In this document: piece by piece, positions 20,872 to 32,991 of the stretch
Layout of the letters: each line of letters starts with the position of its first letter
How positions within the stretch are numbered: position 1 is the stretch's first letter
NCBI GenBank assembly: GCA_006538405.1
Contig: BJKQ01000003.1
Span: 1,426,001 to 1,490,000 of the forward strand
Length of the DNA stretch: 64,000 bases
Reading direction: 5' to 3'
DNA from: Hansfordia pulvinata
Taxonomy: Eukaryota > Ascomycota > Sordariomycetes > Xylariales
Program-made: the position numbers and the translations under genes
Notes under the pieces: model-generated
Told to the model about the DNA's origin: nothing
The model's database searches: none
Seen by the model: only the letters and a program-made list of their open reading frames with translations

Positions 20872-20878
20872 TGAGTCA
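20872..20878. promoter_or_regulatory. Second TGAGTCA, candidate CPC1/Gcn4 site
   Basis: A second perfect element, 266 bases upstream of HIS7, in the same orientation as the one at 20738-20744. It lies in the divergent promoter shared with the TFIIIC subunit gene, so it could in principle act on either gene. Confidence 0.55.
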
Positions 20879-21599
20879 GGGTCAAGATGAAGAGGCAATG
20901 TCTGTGTTTTATCGGCGAGGCGTGCGCCCGTTGTCGGGCCTTTCGCTTTGCGAGGAAGGCCCGCCGCCCGGCGCGCGCCGAAGGAGGGGCAGGTGCGAGG
21001 GCAGCTCCATCCACGCCTTTGCCCCTCCAAGGCTGCTGTGTCCAGCGCCTGTCCGGCGCTACTGGAGTGAGAGCGTTGTCTGGCTAGGCGTCGTTGTGCC
21101 ATCATTGACCGCCCGCGCCATTGCCTGAAGCAGACCGGCGCTAAACATGCACTAAATATGCACTGAGCGTCGCCCGGGTTTGTTAACTGCCATTGAGCTG
21201 ATGAGTACTAGCCCGTGGGCTTGGCGTTATTCAACTGCGGGTGGTCTTTCACCACCGCCAGATACGAACCAATTCGTCCTGTTCTTGCTTGTATGCAAAC
21301 TTCGTCATCACCCACCAAGGCTTCACAAGTAGAGATGTCGCAACCCCCCGGCGCAGCCCATGGAAACCCACAAAGACTCGTTAATCAAACACTGGCGCAT
21401 TCTCAAACGCTATTTCGCTCAGGGGCGATCTTTCCGACTGCTTAACCACAGCTCCGACCTCGTACCTACCGCACCCACTTTGTCGAGAGCCTTCACGCAC
21501 ACGCGCCGGTGCGACGATTGCACCCTGGACCGCGTTCCCTCCTTTCAATGACAAGCCCTGTACCTCTTCGAACCGCTGCCTTTGGCTTCCACCGCTCTG

Positions 21600-22930
21600 A
21601 TGGATGAGGACACGACCCGCCATGAAACGTTGGGTCTGGCCGCTGCGCAGCCCTCACCACCACACCACGACGACGACTCCGAGTGGGAATACGAGTACTC
21701 GACCACCGAGACCGAGGTACTCTCTATGGCCACTCGCGATCACATGCGCAGACACTGACGCCCCATATAGACCTTCTACGTGACTCTCGATCTGTCCACG
21801 GCCGACTTCATCGCCCGCCGCACCAAGGTTCTTCCCGGCACTCAGAACGGCGAGAAGCCGGATGACCTCGACTCGCGTGAGCGGCAAGACGATTGGGACG
21901 AGCCATCCGCCCTACGGCTTCCTCTTCGAAGACCCCCGGGCGAATCAACGGCCGAGGCCCGCCACGGCCGCGCGGGCAGCGCCAACTCGGGGGAAGACGA
22001 TGCCGACGCCGGCGCCGATTTAGACCAGCCCAATGGCTCAGCGGTGGACAACGCAGCTGACGCTCTGCCGACCGAAGATGGCGCTGGAACCAGTCAGTCC
22101 CGAAGGGTCCAAATTGCCGACCTAGCATCTGCGAATCCCGTCATATCCTACCGCGGCCGCGTCTTCTCTGGCGAGTGGGTGCAGAATGTCGGCACCGAGG
22201 TTCTCCTGGCCCACCGCGATGGCAACGGTGCTGATCAGATCGATACCAGAAACAATGATTCGTTTCCAGTGCTGCGCCACCTCGACAATGACATCGATCT
22301 CGTTGCTGCCACCTCGTCTCGTATTGTTGTGACGCAGAAGGAGCTGAAGGCCAAGGATCCAGCGCATCTCAAGCGACGGAGGGAAGCAATAGCGCCGGTC
22401 GGCGACGGCAATGAAAATGCAGAGCAAGATAAGGACAATCAGGCGGGGCTAGCAAGAGAAGCGGCGTGGCCAGCAGCAGCGACAACATGGTTTCTTCGGC
22501 CGTGCCCCCGCCCACCGGCGCGAACCCGTCACACGCGCGCATTAGGCAGGGGGAGTTCCTCGAGCGCCTCATCGAGCTGAAGCGCCAGAAGGGCGAGAAA
22601 GACCAGGTCACAATCATTGCCGAGCAGCCAGCGAACGCACTCAAGCGCCGCGCGGGGGGCGCCGCCGCCGCAGCGGGCCCGGGCCGCGGGCGAACGCGGC
22701 GGACCAGAAGGGGAGGGCGGCGGGCTGGCACGGCTGCCGACTCGCGCAGCACGCTGTCCCGCTTGACGCAGGATGCCTTCGGCACCGGCACTGAGGCAGA
22801 GTCGACGCCGACGCCCAGTCGCTGGGACGATGACGCTACAACAGGTCACGGCAACGACAGAGGCCCGGATGCGGGAGGCGCTGACGGCGGCGGCGAAGGG
22901 AAAGACGGTGACGATGAGATGCACGAATAG
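21600..22930 (+). CDS. TFIIIC small subunit (triple-barrel domain, Tfc7/Sfc7-like), frame broken
   Basis: TFIIIC recruits RNA polymerase III to tRNA genes; this small subunit pairs with the tau95-type subunit through a triple beta-barrel. Exon 1 is 21600-21716; a 54-nt intron (GTACTC...ATATAG) joins in frame to exon 2 at 21771. The family signature SEWEYEYSTTETE-TFYVTLDLS crosses the intron. An acidic disordered stretch follows, then NPVISYRGRVFSGEWVQNVGTEVLLA and LRHLDNDIDLVAATSSRIV. After about residue 255 the frame that encodes this part runs on to a stop at 22580 in poor sequence, while an overlapping frame from 22433 to 22930 gives GEFLERLIELKRQKGEKDQV and a basic then acidic tail. One extra base, most simply at the G4 run 22445-22448, would join both into 425 residues. 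Missing base favoured over a pseudogene or a weak 59-nt intron. Confidence 0.85.
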
Positions 22931-25900
22931 GGGCATGGGGCCTGGGCCGCAGGCCAGGAACATTCAAGCTGCCAACCACACCCGCGGGGCCTATGTTGTT
23001 GGCAGGTTACTTTCATGCCTATTTACCTCTTGATACCCAACATTACAGTATTACGGCCTTGCGGCACTCAGCCTCACACGACCAACCGCCAAATACGTCT
23101 GACAAGTATGTGCGTTTCTGGGTTTCGAGCACGTGCACTTATCTCTGCAAGTCAGTTGATGGTTATCTTCCATCTGTCAAACACGTGTGTCGAACCGTCT
23201 CTCAGCGTGCCCAGTATGACCGTCTCAGCAATTCGGCCCTTACGGGGCAGAGGCTGTCTCGTGAGGTGCGGCGCAGAGATGTAGTAGCTCCTTCCCCCTT
23301 TCCTCTCACATGCACATGTTTGCTCTTCGCCACTCCGCGACCTGGCTCTATTTTCAGACAAGCAGTACTAGGTACCGCCCTCATTGTGACGGGCAGAGTG
23401 TTGCCAAGGTCCTGTCTGGCTGGAAAGAAGGTGGTCCCTGACGCCACTCTCCGAAACGACCTGGCATGCGTTCAGCTCATGCGCAAGTAAAAGTCGCCTG
23501 TCGCAGCGCTGGCGATGGGGCCGGTCCAATCGGCGGCCAGGGTGCCCGGAGCCGAGCCCGCGCTGCTTCTGTCAGCTTGGGTGGCTTATTACCTGGCTTG
23601 CAGGTGCTTCCCTCGTAATGCACGCCAACAGGCCGACACTCGCCCGACTGCTTTGATGATGGTGTCAGAGGCAGTGGCTGGACCCGGCTGGACGGGCGGG
23701 AGGCCCGGGGTAAGTGGAAAAGGGGTGTGGAGGGTGCGGAGCCGGAGTAGGGGACCGACCGGTGTGGAGTCTAGCGGGAGGCCAAGTCCCCAAAGTCGGC
23801 GTCGCGGCCTCCCTCTTCTGAGGTGGCTCCGGGTATCTGACTGTGAACCTACTACGTGCGTGCTTGCGAACAGAGGATGCCTTCACGCCCTGCACGGTTG
23901 ACATTCAGGGTGGAGGGGGAGCGGGATTTGCATGCCACATGTACCTACGAAAGGTGGGAGGGGAGGTGGAGGCCCTCACGCCCCCAGCGAGATGCATCGT
24001 AGGAAATCACCCAAGGGCGTCAAGCGAACGCCTGGTTGTCTCGCGCCACCTCGACGATCAGCGTACCCAGCCGCACCGGCCCCTCGCTGATCAACGCGGC
24101 CTGCGGATGCGGGCATGATCCGACTCTGAGCGCGGTGCAGAGACGCTGACGAGTGGCGGTACGTCGTACCTTTGCCGTCCTGCCAGAGGGTTGGCAGATG
24201 TCGGAGCCGCCAGAGGCAGGCAGGCAGCTTTGCCACGAGTTGCAACTCGGCCCGCGATGGACGGCATAAACGCGCCACGCCGCGAAGTTAGTACCCCGCA
24301 AGATAGGACTGGTGCCTTGCACTCGCACACCATAGGACCAGTGCCTCACTAGTAGCTCATTAGGTTGGGGGTGAGCATGGCAGATAGGGGCGAGGTGGAT
24401 GTGAAGGCAGCTCCTCGAGACGACAACGGGAACAGGCTCTGGATGCTTCAGGCTGCAACCGCCCAGGCTCGCCCAGTCTGCCGCCGTTTACAGTGAGGCT
24501 GGGTTGCATGACTCATGTTTCCGAGGCGACGCGTGCTTTCCAAGAGACGGTGGGTGGGCGGGGGGGCTTCATGTGTGAAGAACGACCAGCATTTGAGGTA
24601 AGTAATAAAAGAGCTATTGCAGCCATTGGCGTTGTACTCGTACGCAAGCCTAGCGGGCTTTCCAACCTTGATCCTGTTGGTTGCGCATGATTGGAAGAGG
24701 CGGCCCAACTCGTGCTCAACACGTAGTCCTCCCCACGCAACTCGCTCGACGACTTACACACACCCGCACCGACGGCAGACCCAGCAACAGCATGAATACC
24801 AATCTCCAGCAGATAAGGCCGGGCGGCCCTGGTAACTCGTACAGGCATCATCAGGTGGGTCGCGGGGCGGCCAGGTTGGGCATCATCAAGGAGCCACGGA
24901 ATGGGTACGAGTATCGTGGACGGATCCAATCAGCCAGGTTGGGATGGTCATTCATAAGTATCTACCTCGTGGAACTGCCAGGTAAACGCGCTCTGGCCTT
25001 GCATTCAGGGCAGATCCAGTGCGAGTACTCGCATCCCACGTGCCACGATTGAAGAGAACCTACTCGGGATGAGCAGCGCAGGTCGGCGCGTTGCCCCGGC
25101 ATGCAGGTAAACCTCAGCTTATTACTCTTATTACCAAGGCAGACGCCGAACAAGTCTCACCAAGAAGCGGCCCTCGTTAAGTGACGTTGCGACAGACGGA
25201 AACCCAGAAAGATCCGAGTATGACAGGCCGAGTTTCAGAGCAATGGCAGGAGGAACCAGATACAGGTATCCGTGAGACACGAACTGGGCCACGGCAAAAC
25301 CCGTCAAGCCCCGTACTTCGGAACGGCATATGCGCATAGGCATTGAAGCGTAATAATGAGTGCGTTCATGTCAGTACCGGCGGGCACGAATGGATGGTCT
25401 TGGACCAGTCCTGTTCGGAGAGATAGGTAAGGTACCTGCTACCTAATCTTTTCTTTGAGATACTTGTGCCCTTGCAGGTGTTTTGCTCATGAAGAGGTCC
25501 TCGTACGAGTACACCAATCGCGATTTATTGATCTAGCTTCTTCAGGCTACCCAGAGTGTGCACTCGAACGGCACCTGATGAGTTCCCTTACGATACATAC
25601 ATCCATGGATGTAGATGATGTACGGTATCTAAGGTGTCCGTCGAGGGGTGACCCGTAAATTTGTACTCGCGGTCGTACATGCGCGAAGTACTCGAGGTAC
25701 GCGCTGTGGAAGAGGTATATCCATGTATCCAATGGATGGATCTTTGAGGTTGCCGGGCTACTCCCCTCCACGGGATGCATGCTTTGTTGGTCCCGTTTGA
25801 TCGTCCAGGGACAATCAGATGACCCTCATGACAACAGGCTGCAAGCACTTCCGAGCCGCTGCACTGCGGTCACACGCGATCAAGTACCTCCCCGTGCAAG

Positions 25901-26332
25901 CACAGTACTCGTACTTGTACTTGTGCGTCGCCTGCTGGTGTGAATGGAGGTACCGGGAAGTGGCAGCTCGCTCTGGGCTAAGCTGGGTGCCTGTCCACCT
26001 CCGCTGATGCTAGGGAACCTCAACGGGCCACTGATTGGATCCATGGATCCTTCCACCCAGCACCACACGACATCCGCGTGCCCCATTAGCATCTGCCCAG
26101 GTGCAGCGCTGCTCTGCCGACCTTCTGCCACCACCACCACCACCACCACCACCGCTACCACCACCCACCACCACCACCTCCATCACCTTGCCGTTGCCGT
26201 TGTCGTTCCCTACCACCTGCTGCGACATCGCCTCGTCCCTCTTTCTTCCTATATACAAATCTTGCCGCCCATCTGCTCCCTCAATCTCCATCCTCATCTC
26301 CTCAAAAAGCTTCTGCACGCCCACTCGCCAAG
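22931..26332. other. 3.4-kb gene-free stretch before IGO1
   Basis: No coding signal. TACGAGTA-family octamers are at 24634-24641, 24905-24912, 25504-25511 and 25906-25913. A CCA-trinucleotide microsatellite lies at about 26130-26180, directly followed by a C/T-rich leader that leads into IGO1. The leader contains CTATATACAAATC near 26253, a possible TATA element. Confidence 0.55.
26130..26180. repeat. CCA/CAC microsatellite
   Basis: An imperfect CCA trinucleotide run, within the pyrimidine-rich leader or proximal promoter of IGO1. Confidence 0.85.
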
Positions 26333-27089
26333 ATGAACCCGCTTCAGAAGAACAAGATTGACGTCAAGGTAAGCTGTCCACCGCTGTACCCCCTCCCACC
26401 CACACCCCACCTCCCCTCTCTTCACTCTCCGAACAGCCTCGACAACCGACCGCGCAACCCCTTCGCGCACGCGACCCTTCACTTTGCTTTACTCCGTCTT
26501 TTCTGATCAACCGCTCCTTGATCGACTTGGTCTCAACCGAACCCGTCGCATCTCCTTCCATTCTCCCGCCCCACACGCAACAGTTCCATGCCGTCCCCAC
26601 GCCTGCCGCTGACCATGCTCTCCACAACAGTCTCTCACTCCCGAGGAGCAGCGTCTGTTCCGCCTCTACGGAAAGCTGCCCTCCAAGTCCGACCACTTCG
26701 CCAAGCACCTCAAGGAGCGCAAGTATTTTGACAGCGGCGACTATGCCATGTCCAAGGCCGGCAAGGGTGACAGTGTCGACACGGGCGCCGTCGGCTCCCA
26801 GCACCCCGTCCCCGAGAATATCCCTCACCTCTCCTCGCCCCAATCCCACAACGGTGCTGCTGCCGCCAACCCCCCTCACCACCCCTCCCTGCGCCCTGAC
26901 GCGGCCGCTGCCGCCCAGGGTGTAGGCCAGCCGGGTGGCCCTGCCGCCGGGAGCCCCGTCAAGGAGGGTAGCTATCTGCACCGCGAGACGAGCGCTTCCG
27001 AGGCCGAGAACGACCAGAACTCTGCTCAGGACTCGCAGCCTGACTCTACCGACGCTGCTGATGCCCAGGGCATCCCCATCCGCAGCTGA
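26333..27089 (+). CDS. IGO1: Endosulfine-family PP2A inhibitor (Igo1/ENSA)
   Basis: Once phosphorylated by Greatwall/Rim15 kinase, Igo1 inhibits PP2A-B55, controlling mitotic entry and, in yeasts, entry into quiescence after nutrient loss. Exon 1 is 26333-26368 (MNPLQKNKIDVK); a 262-nt intron (GTAAGC...ACAACAG) precedes exon 2, 26631-27089; total 164 residues. The core reads SLTPEEQRLFRLYGKLPSK, then HLKERKYFDSGDYAMSKAG, with the invariant FDSGDY phosphorylation motif (Ser about residue 45). Residues after about 55 are Pro/Ala/His/Ser-rich and disordered, as is usual in the family. The intron lies just before the conserved core. No neighbour is functionally linked. Confidence 0.96.
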
Positions 27090-28536
27090 TGTGGGAATCT
27101 CGTCGGTCCGGCGCGTTAAGATACACACGCCGGCACAATTGCTTACTTGCTTTGTCAAGAATCAGCGAGGCACACGATTGATGGCCCGGCAGGTCATCAA
27201 TGAGGTTGTCTCATGCGGGGCCAGTGCCAGGGTCATCCAACTCCTTTCTACGGTCGCTTCCAACTTTTGGTCCAAATGCGCGGCGAAAGATCTGCATAGC
27301 CGATGCTAAGTCACGGATCTGAGGTCCGTATTTCCGCTTGACTGTTCGTTACGCCGAGCGTCAGTAAGCCGTCTCGCACAGTTTCAGCGATGCGAGAAGT
27401 TAGCGGACGCAAGATTTTCTGTTTTCGAGCGCTTTTGAGGGCCTCTGACGTTTGCAGGACGGCGCACAATGCATTTCATCCCCTTGAATGTCACAGAAAC
27501 TTGCCGGCGTTTGCAGTACAGAATTATTGCCCGTTGGTCATCCCGGATCTGCGATTCCGAGTCGAGAGAAACTCAAAGAAGGGTCTGGGAGCCACGCCCG
27601 GTGAAGCTCAGGAAGAGCAATGCCATGACGGCAGCATCAAAACATCTTGTCATGATATGGGAACACGATCAAAGATGAAATCAAACAAAAAAAAAGAATG
27701 AAGCCCAAAAACTGACTCACAACGGGAAGAGAGTGAATAAACCGGGTTACCTGGAAGCCCGCAACGAGAAACTCAAGCAGCGCCACGCCTTCGTACCCTG
27801 CGTGCCATTACCTCCGATGAGAACCACTGCCCCGACTTTGCTTCTGTGAAGGTGTAACACTGCAGGCGTGCTTGCAAACGATCTGGGTCCGTCGTACACG
27901 ACACCGCGATAATACAGCTGCAGCGTAGTTCCCCGTTTGCAGCACCTTCCAGTCCACGTCAGAGAGAACTGTCTGAAGTCTGGATCTCATCGCAGAAGGA
28001 CACTCCTCTTATACGACGCAAATATCTGCTCGTTGAGCAATGATACGATGATAAGCTGATCAATTCATGGCCAATAGGAGGACATCGCACTTTGGAAGGG
28101 TATGTACGCGGTAGAAGAAGCCAAAACAACGTGCAGTACCACCGTTGACCCTGATCGCATCCCGCGCTTTCCGCTGCCTCGCGTGTCACCCTCTTTCCTG
28201 CCATGTGAGCAAACGACAAAGCGAAACCGGCTCGAAGTAGATTGGAAGAAGCACCCCGTATCGGGAGACGGGTCACACGCTCGGGGCCGTGGCCGCCACC
28301 GCCGGCCCCTTGCTTCCCCTTTTACGGTGATATCGAGGGAGACTGCGGCCTGCGCGTGCCCGAGGCGCCGACCCCTGGCTGCCCGCGCGTGGCCGTTGGC
28401 TGTGGCGCCCGTGGCCTAGCCGGCGCGGGCCATGAGCGTCATCATCGGGTCCTCCTCCTTCGCCGCCGTCGTCGTCGTCGTCGTCGGCTGCTCCTCCGAC
28501 GAGGTTGGTGAGATGCCTGGGCGTGAGGGTATGAAG

Positions 28537-28576
<40 letters not shown>

Positions 28577-29895
28577 ACAGCTGAGACTTACTGATGGGCG
28601 CGCGCGGCCAGGCTGAGAAGAGCAGTGTCCAGGGCCGCCGCCACGGCGGAGGCGTCGTACTTTATGGCGCTGGGCTCACCAGAGCAGATGGGAGAGGGAG
28701 AGTGGGATTTTTTTTTTTTGTTATCTGCCGAATCTATGAGGGCTGAAGGAAATAGATTTCGGCCAGCTTGGGAGATCTCTCTGCTCCTTTATACTGACCA
28801 CTCATATAGTCTTCTACATAGGTATTTGGTGACCTCAGCGGAAAGTACGAGTATACAGACCCTTCCGAGACCATCGAGGCGGTGCTGTGGGGACTGCACT
28901 GCTGACGGTCAGATATCAGGGGGCAAACAGGCGCATGCGAGGACTCCTCTTGCCTATAGCCACGTATAGCGTCCGCAGCGCGTGAGATGCCGGTCAGCCT
29001 TGATCTTTGAGGGGTCGCGTGGTGTGGAGACTCAGGGGTCTACCAGTATTGTCTCTGGTGTGCCAGGAGCAGCGAACCGCTCAGTTGCGGCGGCGGGTTT
29101 GATGAGAGCGCTGCCGCTCGGTGTGTCAAGGAATAGAATCCCATCGTCAACGGAGCGCCGGTCTTGGCTCTTGCACCGCTTTCCTTGCTCTGACCAGTCC
29201 GGACTGCGGCAACGGCTGCAATTTACGAGTACATGTCAGCAGGCTGTTGGCTTGAGACGGCTCATCCCAAGATGTTGGATCCGGCTCAGATCAGACGGCC
29301 TGTCGTGAATTTGCAACTAATCCGAGAGCAACTGCGTCGTTGCTGCCTGGTAGTTGATTTACATCTGGGTCCCTCGTCTTGAAAGCACTCTGCGGCAGAA
29401 AAACGGTCCAAAGATCTCGACTCACGCACACGTTTCACTTCAAGCCACATCTCCAACATACTACAAAGTCTCGCTCACAAGGTAGAAACCGCGAGACTCG
29501 CACTGGTCGTCTTGCCACGAACCCGAATCGTCAATAGGTCAGTGCTTGTCAAGTCAAACGAGCGCACGTGAGTTCACAAGGAACTACGGTCACAGACTGG
29601 CGAGACGCAGGTTTACTCTCGTAGAAATCCTCTATTTTACCATGCTGGAAAATTTCACCCAAACTCCTTTTTTATCCCATCTTGTCGCCGCCTGGATCAT
29701 GCGAGACCTTCATCTCCAGGGCTCGAATTTGCTATGGAGAAAGAGCGAGAGAAGCCTCCGGTGGCTTCTTTCTGTGGATTCATAAATCATCAACCAACAA
29801 TTAGAAAGGGCCTTTCCAGAGTTGTCTTTTCAACGAACGCGAAAGGCGCAGTTCCAGGTGGTAAAGACAAGCAAGCGATTCACCTCTGCATCTGC
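27090..29895. other. 2.8-kb convergent intergenic stretch IGO1 / MYG1
   Basis: No coding signal. It contains a TG dinucleotide run at about 28540-28575, CGT/CGC trinucleotide runs near 28460-28500 and TACGAGTA-family words at 28845-28852 and 29224-29231. The 3' untranslated regions of both neighbours lie at its ends. Confidence 0.5.
28540..28575. repeat. TG dinucleotide microsatellite (about 18 units)
   Basis: A pure TG run within the intergenic region between IGO1 and MYG1. Confidence 0.95.
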
Positions 29896-31002
29896 TTAGA
29901 ATGCGCAGGCCTTGGTCGCCAGGTCACGAACGCCCTCAAAGGTCTTGTTGCCACCGATAAAGCCCGAGGCGTGCACAAAAACGCCACCAGGGACACCGGA
30001 GACCTGGTCGAGGGCCTCGTCGCGAGCGCCACGCCAGGGCTCAGGCAGAGGCTTACGGCTCTGGAAAGAGTCCTTCGCGACAGGAACAGCCTGGATGCGC
30101 CACTTGGCACCGGGCGCGGGGGACTCCGGGTACAGGACGTAGAGAACCTTTTGCTTCAGCGAACCGTCGTTGCGAGCCTCAGCCTCCTCCTCGAGCGAGT
30201 ACAGGTGGTCCTTCCAGGGGACGCTCTGGCCCTCGAAGACGAGAACACGGCCCTCAGGGTCGTACTGCTCACGCTTAGCCCAGGCATCGGCGACAATAGA
30301 GCGAGCAGGCAGCCACGCCTTGGTGTAGTAGTCGAGGTCTGCAGAGAACTCCTCGCCGATGCGCGCGGAAGCACGGCAGAAGCGAGCGTCTTCGTCGGCC
30401 TGGGCAGCCTCGGGGTCTGCGGGCTTAGGGTCGTTCCAATTGGGGTTGAGACGGCCAACAAGAGCGCCAAGGCCGAAGCCAGCTTCACTGAAGCGCTTCT
30501 GGGGGTTGCCGGCGGCGGCAAGGACTTCCGGGTCGTAGGCGGCAATGCCGTTATCGTGAGCATCGAGGGCCTCGACGAAGGACTCGTAGAGACGGTTCCA
30601 GAGCAGGCCGACGTCGGTGTGGTCGTTGTCCTCAGTGCCGAGGCGCTGAGAGACTAGGCGGCGACCAAAGTGCAGCCAGACGAGACCGGCGCTGCTGAGC
30701 TTTGTGTTGCGGCCGGGGAAGGTGGTCTGGAAGGGGCGCTGGTGGTGGTCGTAGCGGTGGCGCTCGGGCTCGTATTCGCCGCCGACGTCGACGACGGTGT
30801 GGCAGTTGGCGAGAAGGGCCGGGTCGCGGGTGCGGACGAGGGCGGCATCGCGGTACTCGGGCAGCTGGCGCAGCAGATAGACGGCGAGAGCCTCATCGGC
30901 GTGAAAGTGGCCGTTGTGGGTGCCGATGGTGACGTCGGTCTTGAGGCGTTTGGCGGCGTTTTCGGCGGCCATTTTGGAGATGGATAGGAGGGGGCGAAGC
31001 AT
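29896..31002 (-). CDS. MYG1: MYG1 family 3'-5' RNA exonuclease
   Basis: A 368-residue single-exon gene of the MYG1/UPF0160 family, which belongs to the DHH phosphoesterase superfamily. The human member is a mitochondrial and nuclear 3'-5' exoribonuclease that helps coordinate the two compartments. Metal-site motifs are intact: GTHNGHFHADEAL (residues 27-39), TRDP, VVDVGG (71-75) and YDHHQRPF (84-91). Family blocks continue with SSAGLVW, DNGI, RFSEAGFGLGALVGRLNP and the C-terminal VHASGFIGGNKTFEGV. The first ten residues (MLRPLLSISK) and the KRLK patch resemble a mitochondrial presequence; a second Met at position 11 offers a shorter form. It is divergent from IEC3, with a 956-bp shared promoter. 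Confidence 0.96.
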   Translation of the reverse strand: MLRPLLSISKMAAENAAKRLKTDVTIGTHNGHFHADEALAVYLLRQLPEYRDAALVRTRDPALLANCHTVVDVGGEYEPERHRYDHHQRPFQTTFPGRNTKLSSAGLVWLHFGRRLVSQRLGTEDNDHTDVGLLWNRLYESFVEALDAHDNGIAAYDPEVLAAAGNPQKRFSEAGFGLGALVGRLNPNWNDPKPADPEAAQADEDARFCRASARIGEEFSADLDYYTKAWLPARSIVADAWAKREQYDPEGRVLVFEGQSVPWKDHLYSLEEEAEARNDGSLKQKVLYVLYPESPAPGAKWRIQAVPVAKDSFQSRKPLPEPWRGARDEALDQVSGVPGGVFVHASGFIGGNKTFEGVRDLATKACAF

Positions 31003-31958
31003 ACGATTGTGAGGAGGGGGATGGGAGGTTGAAGGCGCAGGGAAGAGGAGGGGTAGGAGCAGTCAGTCGAAGAGTGTCAAGACAGGTGCAGGTTGACGGT
31101 ACTATGCGAGACAGGAGCCTACTCGTACTTGCGGGTGCAGAATACCTACATCAGCAACCAGCTTGGATTTGCGCAGGCTGCGGTTGGCCAGGCGCAAAGC
31201 CAATAGCGGGGGTTCTTGCGATTAGGAAGAGGGTAGGTGGGGCTCTGGGTGTAGATACCCGGACCTGGATGGATTGGTACTAGCAGTGATGGCAGCTGCG
31301 TCTGGGCAGGGAGGCACGACAGGACAAGTACCTGCCGCGCCTTGGCCTTGCCCGTCCTAAGTTAGCTCCAATGTTGCTCGATGTTTCTCTGAGCCCTGCC
31401 AGTCCACTTTCCAGTCCGCCGGACATCTCCATGGTGGTGCGCCACAGTGTGAGTACGTACCTCTCAGTACCTCGCGGAACCTAGAGGGAAGGAGCAGCGA
31501 GAACGAGGTCTCGACGCGTGCATCCCGCCTAGACGTGGGAACGAGTACCCGTCGGTAGACGCTGGGCTGGGCTGCTACGACTACGTGCCCTGAACCTAGC
31601 AGCCAGCCAACTGAGGCTGCAACGCCATATCGTCTCGTGTCGCCTTCCAGTGTCACCTCGTCTCATCACGCCCCAATCTCTCGCGCTTCTCCATCCCGTT
31701 TTCCGGCCCGGCCAACCAACCGCCTTGAGCCTCCATCAATTGCCATCAGCTTCACTCTTCAAGCCACTCATCCGCTCCCACGCGACACGCTGTTCGCGCT
31801 TCAATGACCAGCTAATCGCCGCCGCGCATCGTCGCCGCCGCGCCCGCGCGACCTCGCCTCAACATCTTCATCGCCGCCACCTGAGCCTGCGCGCCCTGCT
31901 CCATTCATCGCTCTGCGTTTGGTCTTGTCTCGTGCCTTCCCCTCCATCATCGCCCAGA
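31003..31958. promoter_or_regulatory. Divergent promoter region MYG1 / IEC3
   Basis: A 956-bp gap between two divergent genes. The part before IEC3 (from about 31660) is C/T-rich and leader-like. A TACTCGTA word is at 31120-31127. No coding signal, and no element that I can assign to a known factor. Confidence 0.5.
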
Positions 31959-32991
31959 ATGGCTGGCTCAGTTAAGGACGAGCCCATGGACCACGCAGAC
32001 CAGCGCCCATCGTACAAGTCGTACAAGAAGAAGTATCGCAAGCTCCGCCTCGCTTTCGACCAGCGTATGGACGAGAGCGAGGCCTTGCACCGCTCTGAAC
32101 AGAAGGCCATCAATACTGCCAAGCGCTTGGCTGTCGAGAATGAGTAGGTTCTCCCGGGCTCAAGATCGTGCTATCATCATAGACAAAACTGACTTGCTCC
32201 TCAGTCGCATCCTCGATTTTCTACTCGACATCAATGACACGAATCAAGTTCCCGCCGAACGCCGCTACAACCTGAATCTGCCCGGCTTCCCCCAAGTCGA
32301 TGTCACCAAACGATTCGACGGCTTTCCCCGAACGCAAACCGCGGACCTCAAGTCCCTTCAGAAGCTCATCCATGACGTCCCCCACAACGATTTCGCATCC
32401 ATCACCAAGCAGTACCCAGAGCTTGCCCACGATCTTGATCCGAACAACCAAGACACCTTCCCCAAAACCTTCCTCGATATCAACGATATCGATGACTACC
32501 TTTACGAGCTTGATGACGACCTTTACGAAACCAGGGACGCTCTGGGCGAGCACGCCAACGAGCGTCGCGCCACGGCACCGCGGGCTCCTCTGCCCCCGCC
32601 GTCCGAATCAGCAACTCACAACTCGTCAGCGAATTTCGCGTTGAAAAATCCAACAAGCGTGTATAACTGGCTCCGAAGGAATGCACCTAAGACGTTTTTG
32701 CAAGACTTGGAAAAGGATAACAAGGATCGCGGAGGCGATGACCACCATGACCGGGATGACGGTGGCGGTAAGAAGAAGCGCGGAGGCCCCGGGTCACGCG
32801 GTGGGAAAAGGGCGTCAGCAGCGGCGCGTAAAGAGCGAGACCGTGATGCGTCGCAAGCTGGCAGCCCCGACCATGAGGATGGGTTTGGGAGCAAAGGAAA
32901 GCGCAAGAGGGATGACGATGCGTACCGATCGAAGGCTGGGTCGAAGGGGGCCAACCGGCCAGTCAAGAAGAGGAAGAGCATTGCACGGTAA
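31959..32991 (+). CDS. IEC3: INO80 chromatin-remodelling complex subunit Iec3
   Basis: Iec3 is a fungal subunit of the INO80 remodeller, first described in fission yeast. Exon 1 is 31959-32143; the 61-nt intron GTAGGT...CTCAG ends at 32204; exon 2 is 32205-32991. Together they give 323 residues. The family signature at about 18-75 is clear: SYKSYKKKYRKLRLAFDQ, then a helical Glu/Ala-rich stretch, KRLAVEN and, across the splice, DRILDFLLDIND. The middle (about 90-170) is acidic. The C-terminal third is strongly basic and Gly/Lys/Arg-rich, with KKKR and KRKR stretches and a final KKRKS, fitting a nuclear, DNA- or nucleosome-proximal protein (inference). Without the splice the first frame stops at once at TAG 32144-32146 region, which supports the intron. 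Confidence 0.92.

Larger units (their letters stand above)
20607..21599. promoter_or_regulatory. Divergent promoter region HIS7 / TFIIIC subunit
   Basis: A 993-bp gap between two genes transcribed away from each other. It contains the two TGAGTCA elements and an AT-rich patch at 20700-20720 (GAAATATATG) that may be a TATA-like element for HIS7. No coding signal was seen. Confidence 0.55.

Noticed and set aside
22398..22456. 59-nt intron in the TFIIIC subunit gene that would fix the frame
   Set aside because: Weak GTCGGC donor and no good branch site; it would remove an acidic coding stretch. Kept only as an alternative.
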